This document shows positions 1-5,205 of a DNA stretch of 6,362 nucleotides, one piece after another (the stretch's first letter is position 1; the number at the start of each line of letters is the position of its first letter). Position numbers and translations under genes: made by a program. Source of the stretch: JAQGMJ01 sp036271855 (GTDB taxonomy: Bacteria; Pseudomonadota; Gammaproteobacteria; Burkholderiales; JAEUOS01); assembly GCA_036271855.1 (NCBI GenBank), contig DATAZV010000494.1, positions 1 through 6,362 of the forward strand. Reading direction: 5' to 3'. Under the pieces are notes generated by a model, which made no database searches, was not told the origin of the DNA, and saw only the letters and a program-made list of their open reading frames with translations.

Positions 1-1
1 G

Positions 2-43
2 TTCATGCCCAAGGCGTGGCAGGAGAGCGGCAGCCGGCACTGA
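2..43 (+). CDS. Probable 3' end of an unidentified plus-strand gene (partial)
   Basis: The second forward frame reads F-M-P-K-A-W-Q-E-S-G-S-R-H and then TGA at 41-43. All 13 sense codons end in G or C, which matches the coding bias of the certain genes in this window, whereas the other two forward frames run past this point into obvious non-coding sequence. The gene would enter from the left edge and converge on the IclR gene. Thirteen residues are too few to assign a family. The call rests only on codon bias and a well-placed stop, so it could be chance. Confidence 0.4.
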   Translation, partial: FMPKAWQESGSRH

Positions 44-54
44 GGGCTGCGCGC

Positions 55-69
55 CGGCGCCGAGCGCCG
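55..69. terminator. GC-rich hairpin between convergent genes
   Basis: CGGCGC (55-60) and GCGCCG (64-69) form a perfect 6-bp stem around the 3-nt loop CGA. The hairpin lies 12 bp after the putative stop at 43 and 25 bp beyond the IclR stop, where a shared terminator would be expected. There is no T-tract on either side, so it is not a classical intrinsic terminator. In DNA this GC-rich such stems also arise by chance. Confidence 0.3.
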
Positions 70-93
70 CACCGGGGTTACTCCGACGTAGCG

Positions 94-879
94 CTACGGA
101 AACAAGGCCTTGCCGCAGGCGTCGGCCGCCTTCAGCAAAATCTCCACTAGTTCCTTTTGGCGCGTGCGCTGCATGCGCCGGTCGATCGCCGCCAGGGCCA
201 GGGCCGCCACCGGCTCGCGCCGTGAATCGAGGATAGCCACGCCCAGGGCACTGGCGCCTTCCACGCCTACCGCTGGTGTCGCCGCATAGCCCAGCCGGCG
301 CGCGCTGGCCGCCGCTTTCAGCACCGCATCCGGCGCCGTGCCGAAGGCGGGGAAGCGGCGGCTGTTGCGCAGGGTCACCTGCCGGCATTGTTCGTCAGTC
401 ATCGCGCCCAGCATGGCCGTGGTGCCGGAGCCCACGCCCAGCGGGCGCCGCGTGCCCACTTCGACTATCAAGGTCTTGATCGGGAAGGAGCCCGACTGGC
501 GGTCGATGCACACCGAGTCGTCTTCGCTGCGCAATAGCAGGAACACGGTGTCGCCGGTTTGCGCCGCGACCCGGCCGAGGATGGCCGAGGCACGCTCCTT
601 CAGGCTCAACTGGTCGCCAGCGGCGATCGCCAGGTCCAGCGCCAGCGGCCCCAGCACATAGCCCGCCAGGTTGTCGTCGAAACGCACCGCCCCTTGTTCC
701 ACCAGGCATTTGAGAATGCGATAGGTGGTGGAGCGGTTCAGGCGCAGCGCCTCGGTGAGCGTGGCCAGGCTGGCGCCGGCGTGCTGGCGCGCCGCCACTG
801 CTTTGAGCACCGCAAAGGCGCGCTCCACGCTCTGGGTGCCGGCGCGCGGGGAGTCCGGATTTGCGGCGGCGACTTTCAT
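94..879 (-). CDS. IclR-family transcriptional regulator
   Basis: The 261-residue product has the standard length and layout of IclR regulators. An N-terminal winged helix-turn-helix spans about residues 15-80, with the recognition helix around N48-G63 (NRSTTYRILKCLVEQG). The C-terminal effector-binding domain, about 94-258, carries the family-typical stretches VCIDRQSG (123-130) and GTRRPLGVGSGTTAMLGAM (142-160). The protein should bind palindromic DNA as a dimer or tetramer and respond to a small, usually carboxylate, ligand. The ATG at 877-879 is preceded by a modest GGAA (885-888) and fits the family's N-terminus. The gene is divergent from the catabolic operon starting at 1013, the classic arrangement for a local regulator that also controls itself. 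Two matching palindromes in the shared region (885-899 and 959-973) are the likely targets. Activator or repressor cannot be decided, and the ligand is unknown. Family assignment is secure; the link to the operon is inference from position. Confidence 0.95.
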   Translation of the reverse strand: MKVAAANPDSPRAGTQSVERAFAVLKAVAARQHAGASLATLTEALRLNRSTTYRILKCLVEQGAVRFDDNLAGYVLGPLALDLAIAAGDQLSLKERASAILGRVAAQTGDTVFLLLRSEDDSVCIDRQSGSFPIKTLIVEVGTRRPLGVGSGTTAMLGAMTDEQCRQVTLRNSRRFPAFGTAPDAVLKAAASARRLGYAATPAVGVEGASALGVAILDSRREPVAALALAAIDRRMQRTRQKELVEILLKAADACGKALFP

Positions 880-884
880 TTTTA

Positions 885-899
885 TTCCACAATGTGAAC
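885..899. promoter_or_regulatory. Operator-like palindrome, copy 1 (next to iclR-type gene start)
   Basis: TTCCACAATGTGAAC matches the reverse complement of copy 2 at 13 of 15 positions. The exact shared core is the 14 bp CACAATGTGAACAC at 888-901. This copy is imperfect in its left arm. It covers the weak Shine-Dalgarno of the IclR gene and ends 3 bp before the TTGACA hexamer of the forward promoter, so a bound protein could block its own synthesis and contact polymerase at the operon promoter. GTTC...GAAC palindromes are a known target shape for some IclR-family proteins (PobR/PcaU type). Binding by this regulator is inferred. Confidence 0.7.
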
Positions 900-902
900 A
901 CT

Positions 903-930
903 TTGACAGAATACTCCAGGAGATTTTAAC
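903..930 (+). promoter_or_regulatory. Candidate sigma-70 promoter of the catabolic operon
   Basis: A perfect -35 hexamer TTGACA lies at 903-908, and TTTAAC at 925-930 (4 of 6 to TATAAT) follows after a 16-bp spacer. Transcription would begin near 937, giving a leader of about 76 nt before the ATG at 1013. Operator copy 1 ends just upstream of the -35 and copy 2 lies about 22-36 nt downstream of the predicted start. A weak -10 beside a perfect -35 fits a regulated promoter, but the -10 choice is uncertain. Confidence 0.5.
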
Positions 931-936
931 TGGTAA
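908..936 (-). promoter_or_regulatory. Candidate promoter of the IclR gene (overlaps the forward promoter)
   Basis: On the minus strand TTACCA (936-931, 4 of 6 to TTGACA) is followed after 17 bp by TATTCT (913-908, 4 of 6 to TATAAT). The start site would fall near 901, giving a leader of roughly 20 nt that contains operator copy 1. It physically overlaps the forward promoter, so the two should compete for polymerase. Both hexamers are imperfect, so this is tentative. Confidence 0.35.
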
Positions 937-958
937 ACATTCGAAAAGCGCGATATGT

Positions 959-973
959 GTTCACATTGTGAAC
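959..973. promoter_or_regulatory. Operator-like palindrome, copy 2 (perfect arms)
   Basis: GTTCAC-ATT-GTGAAC has perfect 6-bp arms around a 3-bp centre. It repeats copy 1 in inverted orientation, with 14 identical bases at 957-970. The centres (892 and 966) are 74 bp apart, close to seven turns of B-DNA, which places both sites on the same face of the helix. It is the better match and probably the high-affinity site. It lies downstream of the predicted operon start site, where binding would act as a roadblock or help form a loop. Confidence 0.75.
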
Positions 974-1000
974 GTCCGCGCAAGCAGCAATGCAGAATGC

Positions 1001-1010
1001 GGAGGAGGGA
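1001..1010 (+). promoter_or_regulatory. Ribosome binding site that fixes the dehydrogenase start
   Basis: GGAGGAGGGA sits directly before the ATG at 1013. This purine-rich Shine-Dalgarno is the strongest on the plus strand here. It selects 1013 over the upstream in-frame starts, which would place the N-terminus inside the divergent regulator gene and across both operators. Confidence 0.85.
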
Positions 1011-1012
1011 CC

Positions 1013-1915
1013 ATGCAAGCCAGCGGTGAACTGGGCTTTATCGGCTTGGGCAAGATCGGCCTGCCGATGGCGCGGCGCCTGATCGAGGCCGGTTATCGGC
1101 TGCGGGTTTGCGACCTCAACCCGCAGGCGGTGCAGCAGGCGGTCGCGTTGGGGGCCATCGCCCACGATACCCCGGCCGAAATCGCCTCGATGACGGATAT
1201 CGTGCTGGTCTCGCTGCCCACGCCCGAGGTGGTGGCCGAGGTGGCGGGTGGTGCGCTCGGCGTCATCAAGGGCAAGTCGATCAAGTATTTCATCGACCTT
1301 TCCACTACCGGGCCGCGCGTTGCCAAGTCGGCCGCCAAAACGCTGGAGCCGATCGGTGTGACCTGGATCGACGCGCCGGTGAGTGGCGGCGTCGCCGGCG
1401 CGGTGGCAGGGACCCTCGCCGTGATGGTGGCCTGCCCGCGCGTGCTGTTCGAGCCGGTGTCCCTGATCCTGCGCCACCTGGGCCGGCCGTTTCATGTCGG
1501 CGAGGAACCGGGCATGGGCCAGGTGATGAAGCTGGCCAACAACATGCTCTCGGCCACGGCTCTCGCCGCCACCTCCGAGGTGATGGTGATGGGGGTGAAG
1601 GCCGGCCTCGACCCGATAGTGATGACCGAAGTGCTGAATGCCGGCAGCGGCCGCAACAACGCGACTGAAATCAAATTTCCAAAAGGCATCATCCCGCGCA
1701 GTTTCAATCTCGGATTTTCCTCCGGCCTGATGCTCAAGGATGTCAACCTGGGTGTCAGCGAGGGCACGGCCATGGGGGTGCCGATGGCGGTGACCGGCGC
1801 CGTGCTCGAGGCCTGGCGCCAGGTGGTGGAAAAAATCGGCGCGGAGCAGGACTCCACCACCTTCATCAAGCTGCTCGAGCAGGTGACCGGGGTCACCGTG
1901 CAAGCGCGCAAGTAA
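1013..1915 (+). CDS. NAD(P)-dependent oxidoreductase, 3-hydroxyisobutyrate dehydrogenase family
   Basis: The 300-residue protein has the usual length for the beta-hydroxyacid dehydrogenase family (3-hydroxyisobutyrate dehydrogenase, tartronate semialdehyde reductase GarR/GlxR, L-threonate and 2-(hydroxymethyl)glutarate dehydrogenases). An N-terminal Rossmann domain opens with GFIGLGKIGLPMA (8-20), and D34 at the end of the second strand suggests NAD(H) preference. The substrate signature DAPVSGGVAGAVAGTLAVMV runs 120-139. The catalytic lysine is K173 in GMGQVMKLANNML (167-179), with N177 and the K242-D243 pair also in place. All active-site residues expected of a working enzyme are therefore present. 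The C-terminal half is the helical dimerisation domain. It should interconvert a 2- or 3-hydroxyacid and a semialdehyde or oxoacid in the cytoplasm. The substrate cannot be read from sequence. It is the first gene of the operon, 51 bp before the MmgE/PrpD gene. Confidence 0.95.
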   Translation: MQASGELGFIGLGKIGLPMARRLIEAGYRLRVCDLNPQAVQQAVALGAIAHDTPAEIASMTDIVLVSLPTPEVVAEVAGGALGVIKGKSIKYFIDLSTTGPRVAKSAAKTLEPIGVTWIDAPVSGGVAGAVAGTLAVMVACPRVLFEPVSLILRHLGRPFHVGEEPGMGQVMKLANNMLSATALAATSEVMVMGVKAGLDPIVMTEVLNAGSGRNNATEIKFPKGIIPRSFNLGFSSGLMLKDVNLGVSEGTAMGVPMAVTGAVLEAWRQVVEKIGAEQDSTTFIKLLEQVTGVTVQARK

Positions 1916-1966
1916 CTGCAACCCGAATAGCGGCAAAACCATCACACGAACGGAAAGTGGAATCAC

Positions 1967-3352
1967 ATGACGACGGCAGGCCATAGCGCACAGTTGGGGA
2001 AGTGGTATCTGGGATTGAAGTTCGAGGACCTGCCGCCGGACGTCGTCACCCGCGTCAAGGCGCACGTGCTGGACATTCTCGGCCTGGCGCTGGCCGGCGC
2101 CGCGCGCGACCCCGGGCGCAGCGTGCGCCAGGCGGTACAGGCGCTGGGCAGCGGCAATGAATGCCATGTGCTGGGCTATGGCGACAAGAACAGCGCGCTG
2201 CTCGCCGCCATCGCCAACGGCACCCTGGCGCACACGATGGAATTCGACGATACGCATAACGAGTCGATCACCCACGTCGCCAATTCCGTGATCACCACGG
2301 CACTCACACTGGGGGAGCAGCGCGGCTTGTCCGGGCGCGCGGCGATCACTGCGATTGCCGGCGGCAACGAGCTTTCGTGCCGGATGGGCGTGGTGGTGCC
2401 GGGCGCCTTGCACAAGGTGGGCTACCACGCCACCGGCGTGATCGGCACCATGAGCGCAAGCTTCGTCGCTTCGCGCCTGCTCGGGCTGGATCTGCCGCAG
2501 TTGGGCAACGCGGTGGGTATCGCCGGCAGCCAGGCGGCCGGCATCATGGAATGCTGGGCCGACGGCACCTGGTCGAAATTCCTGCATCCGGGGCTGGCGG
2601 CGCACAACGGCATCATCGCCGCCAATCTCGCCAAGGCCGGCTTCACCGGGCCTGCGACAGTGCTCGAAGGGCGCTTCGGCCTGTACAAATCGCACATCCA
2701 GGACAGTACGCGGCAGCCTGATTTCGAGCGCATGCTCAGCAATCTGGGCGAGAAGTGGGAAAGCCGCGACATCTCCTTCAAGCCTTACCCGACCGCGCAC
2801 TTCATCCACTCCTTCCTCGATGCGCTGCTCTACCTGGTACACAACGAGGGTTTGAAACCTGGCGACGTCAAATCCGTCATGTGCCCGATCGCGCACTACA
2901 TGGTGCCGATTGTCTGCGAGCCGGTGGAGGAAAAGATCAAGCCGGCGAGCGACTGGCACGGGCGCGTCAGTCTGCAATATTCGATGGCCGAGGCGCTGTA
3001 CCACGGCCAGCTCAGCGGGCGCGGCTATGCGCCGGAGAGCCTGAACAATCCGGAGATTCTCAAGCTGGCGCAAAAGTTCGGCTATCGCGTCGATCCGGAA
3101 GCGCCAGGGCACGAGCAGTTCAAGGGCTGGGTGATCGTCGAAACCAACGACGGCCGGCGCCTGGAGCGCGTCGAAATGTACAACCGCGGCAGCTCCAAAC
3201 TGCCGATGAGCGACGCCGACATCCGCGCCAAATTCCGCGACAACGCCAGCCTGATGCTGGACGCGCCACGCATCGCGAAAATCGAGAAATGCGTCGATGG
3301 CCTGGAGCATCTGGGCAATGTCGGCGAGCTGGTGGCGCTGTGCTGTCAGTAG
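1967..3352 (+). CDS. MmgE/PrpD family protein
   Basis: The 461-residue product covers the full MmgE/PrpD fold. The family includes 2-methylcitrate dehydratase, cis-aconitate decarboxylase and iminodisuccinate epimerase, which act without metal or flavin on di- and tricarboxylates. The helical N-terminal domain has the hallmark NGTLAHTMEFDDTH (84-97). It is followed by a K-F-L-H-P-G-L-A-A-H-N-G segment (204-215) and GFTGP..VLEG (225-235). The second domain opens with FKPYPTAHF (271-279), the conserved K-P-Y-P motif. The ATG has a modest GGAAAG at 1952-1957. The reaction cannot be assigned: no methylcitrate synthase, aconitase or propionyl-CoA gene is nearby, so a role in propionate catabolism is unlikely. 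Dehydration, decarboxylation or epimerisation of the operon's carboxylated intermediate is the inference. The stop is 21 bp before the cyclase gene, suggesting co-transcription. Confidence 0.95.
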   Translation: MTTAGHSAQLGKWYLGLKFEDLPPDVVTRVKAHVLDILGLALAGAARDPGRSVRQAVQALGSGNECHVLGYGDKNSALLAAIANGTLAHTMEFDDTHNESITHVANSVITTALTLGEQRGLSGRAAITAIAGGNELSCRMGVVVPGALHKVGYHATGVIGTMSASFVASRLLGLDLPQLGNAVGIAGSQAAGIMECWADGTWSKFLHPGLAAHNGIIAANLAKAGFTGPATVLEGRFGLYKSHIQDSTRQPDFERMLSNLGEKWESRDISFKPYPTAHFIHSFLDALLYLVHNEGLKPGDVKSVMCPIAHYMVPIVCEPVEEKIKPASDWHGRVSLQYSMAEALYHGQLSGRGYAPESLNNPEILKLAQKFGYRVDPEAPGHEQFKGWVIVETNDGRRLERVEMYNRGSSKLPMSDADIRAKFRDNASLMLDAPRIAKIEKCVDGLEHLGNVGELVALCCQ

Positions 3353-3360
3353 ATTGATCG

Positions 3361-3367
3361 GAAGGAG
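3361..3367 (+). promoter_or_regulatory. Ribosome binding site of the cyclase gene
   Basis: GAAGGAG lies 6 nt before the ATG at 3374 in a 21-bp intergenic gap. It is a good Shine-Dalgarno and confirms the chosen start. No promoter or terminator fits in this gap, which supports one transcript with the gene before it. Confidence 0.75.
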
Positions 3368-3373
3368 TTTCCT

Positions 3374-4114
3374 ATGTGTGATACCCATGGTTTTCCCGGC
3401 CGCGGCTGGAAGGGCTGGCTGGAGTTGCCGGCCCCCGCCGCGCATACGGCCGGCGGCGCGGCGCAGTGGACCGACCTTTCGCATGTGCTGAACGAGCAAC
3501 TGCCCAATGTCCCTTTCTTCCCCAGCCCGCGCTTTCGCCGCGTCATGTCGCAGCCCGAGCATCCGCTCAACGTCACCGAGATCCAGATGGTGGTGCACCT
3601 CGGTACGCACGTCGATGCGCCGCGGCATTTTTTCAGCGATGGTCCGGCGTTTCATGAAATTCCTGTTGATCGTCTGCATGGTCCTGGTGTGGTGTGGCGG
3701 ATTGAAAAAGGCGACTACGGCATCATCGACGTGGCCGACCTCGAAGCCGCGCGCCCGCTTCTTTCGCCCGGCGACATCCTGGTCCTCGACACCGGCTACG
3801 CCCGTCACTTCGGCACCCCGGTCTATGACCGCCACCCCAGCCTCTCGGTACCGGCGGCGCACTGGCTGGTGCAGCAGCGCATCAAGCTGCTGGCGGTGGA
3901 CAACGTCACCCCCGACCTGGCGGTGAACCGGCGCGAAAAAGGCTTCGCCTGGCCGGTGCACCACGTGCTGCTCAGCCAGGGTGTGCTGGTGAGCGAGCAC
4001 CTGACCAATGTGTCGCCGCTGGCCGGCGGCCGCGCCGAATTCATGTTCCTCGCCCTCAACGTGCAGGACTCCGATGGCGCCCCGGCGCGCGTAATGGGGC
4101 GTAGACTGGACTGA
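3374..4114 (+). CDS. Cyclase family protein (kynurenine formamidase / isatin hydrolase-like metal hydrolase)
   Basis: The 246-residue product carries the cyclase-family metal-binding motif H-x-G-T-H-x-D-x-P-x-H-F as HLGTHVDAPRHF (75-86). H75, H79, D81 and H85 are all present. Two other family landmarks are visible: DLSHVLNEQLP near the start (34-44) and the C-terminal block VHHVLLSQGVLVSEHLTNV (195-213), with E208 as the expected acidic residue. Characterised members (KynB formamidase, isatin hydrolase) hydrolyse amide or imide bonds using bound divalent metal. By analogy this enzyme probably opens a cyclic or formyl-like amide, or a lactone. No tryptophan or kynurenine genes are nearby, so kynB is not assigned. 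Codons for residues about 85-112 (3626-3709) mostly end in A or T, unlike the rest of the gene. There is no signal peptide, so it is cytoplasmic. The gene lies third in the operon, 38 bp before the binding-protein gene. Confidence 0.93.
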   Translation: MCDTHGFPGRGWKGWLELPAPAAHTAGGAAQWTDLSHVLNEQLPNVPFFPSPRFRRVMSQPEHPLNVTEIQMVVHLGTHVDAPRHFFSDGPAFHEIPVDRLHGPGVVWRIEKGDYGIIDVADLEAARPLLSPGDILVLDTGYARHFGTPVYDRHPSLSVPAAHWLVQQRIKLLAVDNVTPDLAVNRREKGFAWPVHHVLLSQGVLVSEHLTNVSPLAGGRAEFMFLALNVQDSDGAPARVMGRRLD

Positions 4115-4152
4115 GGGCAAAGGCAACACCCTTATCAAGAGAGGTGGACCGT

Positions 4153-5151
4153 ATGAGACAAGCTCGCATGTTGAAGGTCGCTGTCGCGTTGCTCATGGCG
4201 CTCTTCACCGCGCTGTTTTGCACATCGCAGGCGCAGGCCGCGCCTGGCGACTATCCGAACAAGCCGGTGCGCTTCATCGTGCCCTTTTCCGCCGGCGGCG
4301 GCGCCGACATCGTGGCGCGCGCGATTGCCCAGCGCCTCGGCGAAAGCCTGGGCCAGCCGGTGGTGGTGGACAACCGCACCGGCGCCGCCGCCATCATCGG
4401 CATGGAGGCCGCCGCCAAGGCCGCGCCCGACGGTTACACCATCGTGCTGGGCCAGACCGGCCCCAACTCGATCAACCCCGGCCTCTACGAACACCTGCCC
4501 TACGACGCGGTGAAGGACTTCGCCCCGGTGACACTCGCCACCACCTACCCCTACGTGATGGTGGTCAACCCCGCCGTGCCGGCGAAGACGGTGAAGGAGT
4601 TCATCGACTACGCCAAATCCAAGCCCGGCGAATTGACCTTCGCCTCCGCCGGCACCGGCGCCGCCAATCACCTCGCCGCCGAGTTGTTCGCCAGCATGTC
4701 CGGCGTCAAGCTGGTGCACGTGCCTTACAAGGCCAGCGCCCCGGCGCTGGTCGACGTGATCGCCGGCCACGTCTCGATGATGCTCGACCCCGTCATCACC
4801 TGCCTGCCGCACGTCAAGCAGGGCAAGCTGCGCGCTTTGGGCGTCACCAGCCTGAAGCGCTCGCCGGTGGCGGCCGACTTGCCAACCCTGGCCGAGACCG
4901 GCCTGCCGGGTTACGAGGCCATCGGCTGGCACGGCGTGTTCGCCCCGGCCGGCACCCCGCGCGAGATCGTCGACCGCCTCAACACCGAAATCGTCAAGGT
5001 CCTGCGCACCGCCGACATCCGCGCCCGCTTTGCCGAGCAGGGCGCCGAACCGGTGGGCAACACGCCCTTGGAGTTTCAGGAATTCCTGAAAACCGACCTG
5101 GCCAAATGGACCCAGGTGATCAAGGCCGCAGGCGTGCGCGTCAACATGTAA
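4153..5151 (+). CDS. Bug/TctC-family periplasmic solute-binding protein (tripartite tricarboxylate transporter type)
   Basis: The 332-residue protein begins with a Sec signal peptide: basic MRQARMLK, a hydrophobic core to about residue 22, and a likely cleavage after AQA at A29. C23 is not in a lipobox, so the mature protein should be soluble in the periplasm. The mature part shows Bug-family landmarks in order: YPNKPVRFIVPFSAGGGADIVAR (34-56), APDGYTIVLG (91-100), LPYDAVKDFAPVT (115-127), SAGTGAANHLAAELF (165-179), VPYKASAPALVDVIAGHV (190-207) and LPTLAETGLPGYEA (243-256). Known Bug proteins bind small carboxylates, including amino acids and aromatic acids. The start is ATG 4153, because GAGGTGG at 4141-4147 is a near-perfect Shine-Dalgarno 5 nt away; the in-frame GTG at 4144 lies inside it. 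As last gene of the operon it presumably captures the operon's substrate. No TctA/TctB membrane genes follow; such orphans are common in Burkholderiales. Confidence 0.95.
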   Translation: MRQARMLKVAVALLMALFTALFCTSQAQAAPGDYPNKPVRFIVPFSAGGGADIVARAIAQRLGESLGQPVVVDNRTGAAAIIGMEAAAKAAPDGYTIVLGQTGPNSINPGLYEHLPYDAVKDFAPVTLATTYPYVMVVNPAVPAKTVKEFIDYAKSKPGELTFASAGTGAANHLAAELFASMSGVKLVHVPYKASAPALVDVIAGHVSMMLDPVITCLPHVKQGKLRALGVTSLKRSPVAADLPTLAETGLPGYEAIGWHGVFAPAGTPREIVDRLNTEIVKVLRTADIRARFAEQGAEPVGNTPLEFQEFLKTDLAKWTQVIKAAGVRVNM

Positions 5152-5168
5152 TTGCCCCTGGGCGGGTC

Positions 5169-5192
5169 GCAATCGGCCGCGTGGCCGATTGC
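5169..5192. terminator. Perfect inverted repeat between convergent genes, probable bidirectional terminator
   Basis: GCAATCGGCC (5169-5178) and GGCCGATTGC (5183-5192) pair perfectly as a 10-bp stem with the tetraloop GCGT. It lies 17 bp after the binding-protein stop and 13 bp beyond the methyltransferase stop, in a 54-bp convergent gap. Position and stem strength favour a shared terminator. Neither strand has a T-run after the stem, so it may rely on Rho, on hairpin pausing, or on protecting 3' ends. Confidence 0.6.
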
Positions 5193-5205
5193 CGAAACAC
5201 CCTTC

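Noticed and set aside
725..1012. The long upstream extension of the dehydrogenase reading frame.
   Set aside because: It overlaps the IclR gene and both operators. The strong GGAGGAGG at 1001-1008 and the family's N-terminal GFIGLG motif fix the start at 1013.
1967..3352. Assignment of the MmgE/PrpD gene as prpD (2-methylcitrate dehydratase).
   Set aside because: No prpB, prpC or acn-type neighbours are present, and the family includes several other reactions, so only the family name is supported.
3374..4114. Assignment of the cyclase gene as kynB.
   Set aside because: The motif is shared by the whole cyclase family and no kynU or kynA genes are nearby.
926..4138. A 1070-codon open frame on the minus strand opposite the whole operon.
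   Set aside because: It mirrors the G/C-ending codons of the four genes on the other strand, which suppress stops in that antisense frame. It is rich in H, R, Q and A, resembles no family, and has no ribosome binding site.
4144..4152. GTG at 4144 as the start of the binding protein.
   Set aside because: The GTG is part of the Shine-Dalgarno GAGGTGG that serves ATG 4153, and there is no other ribosome binding site upstream of it.
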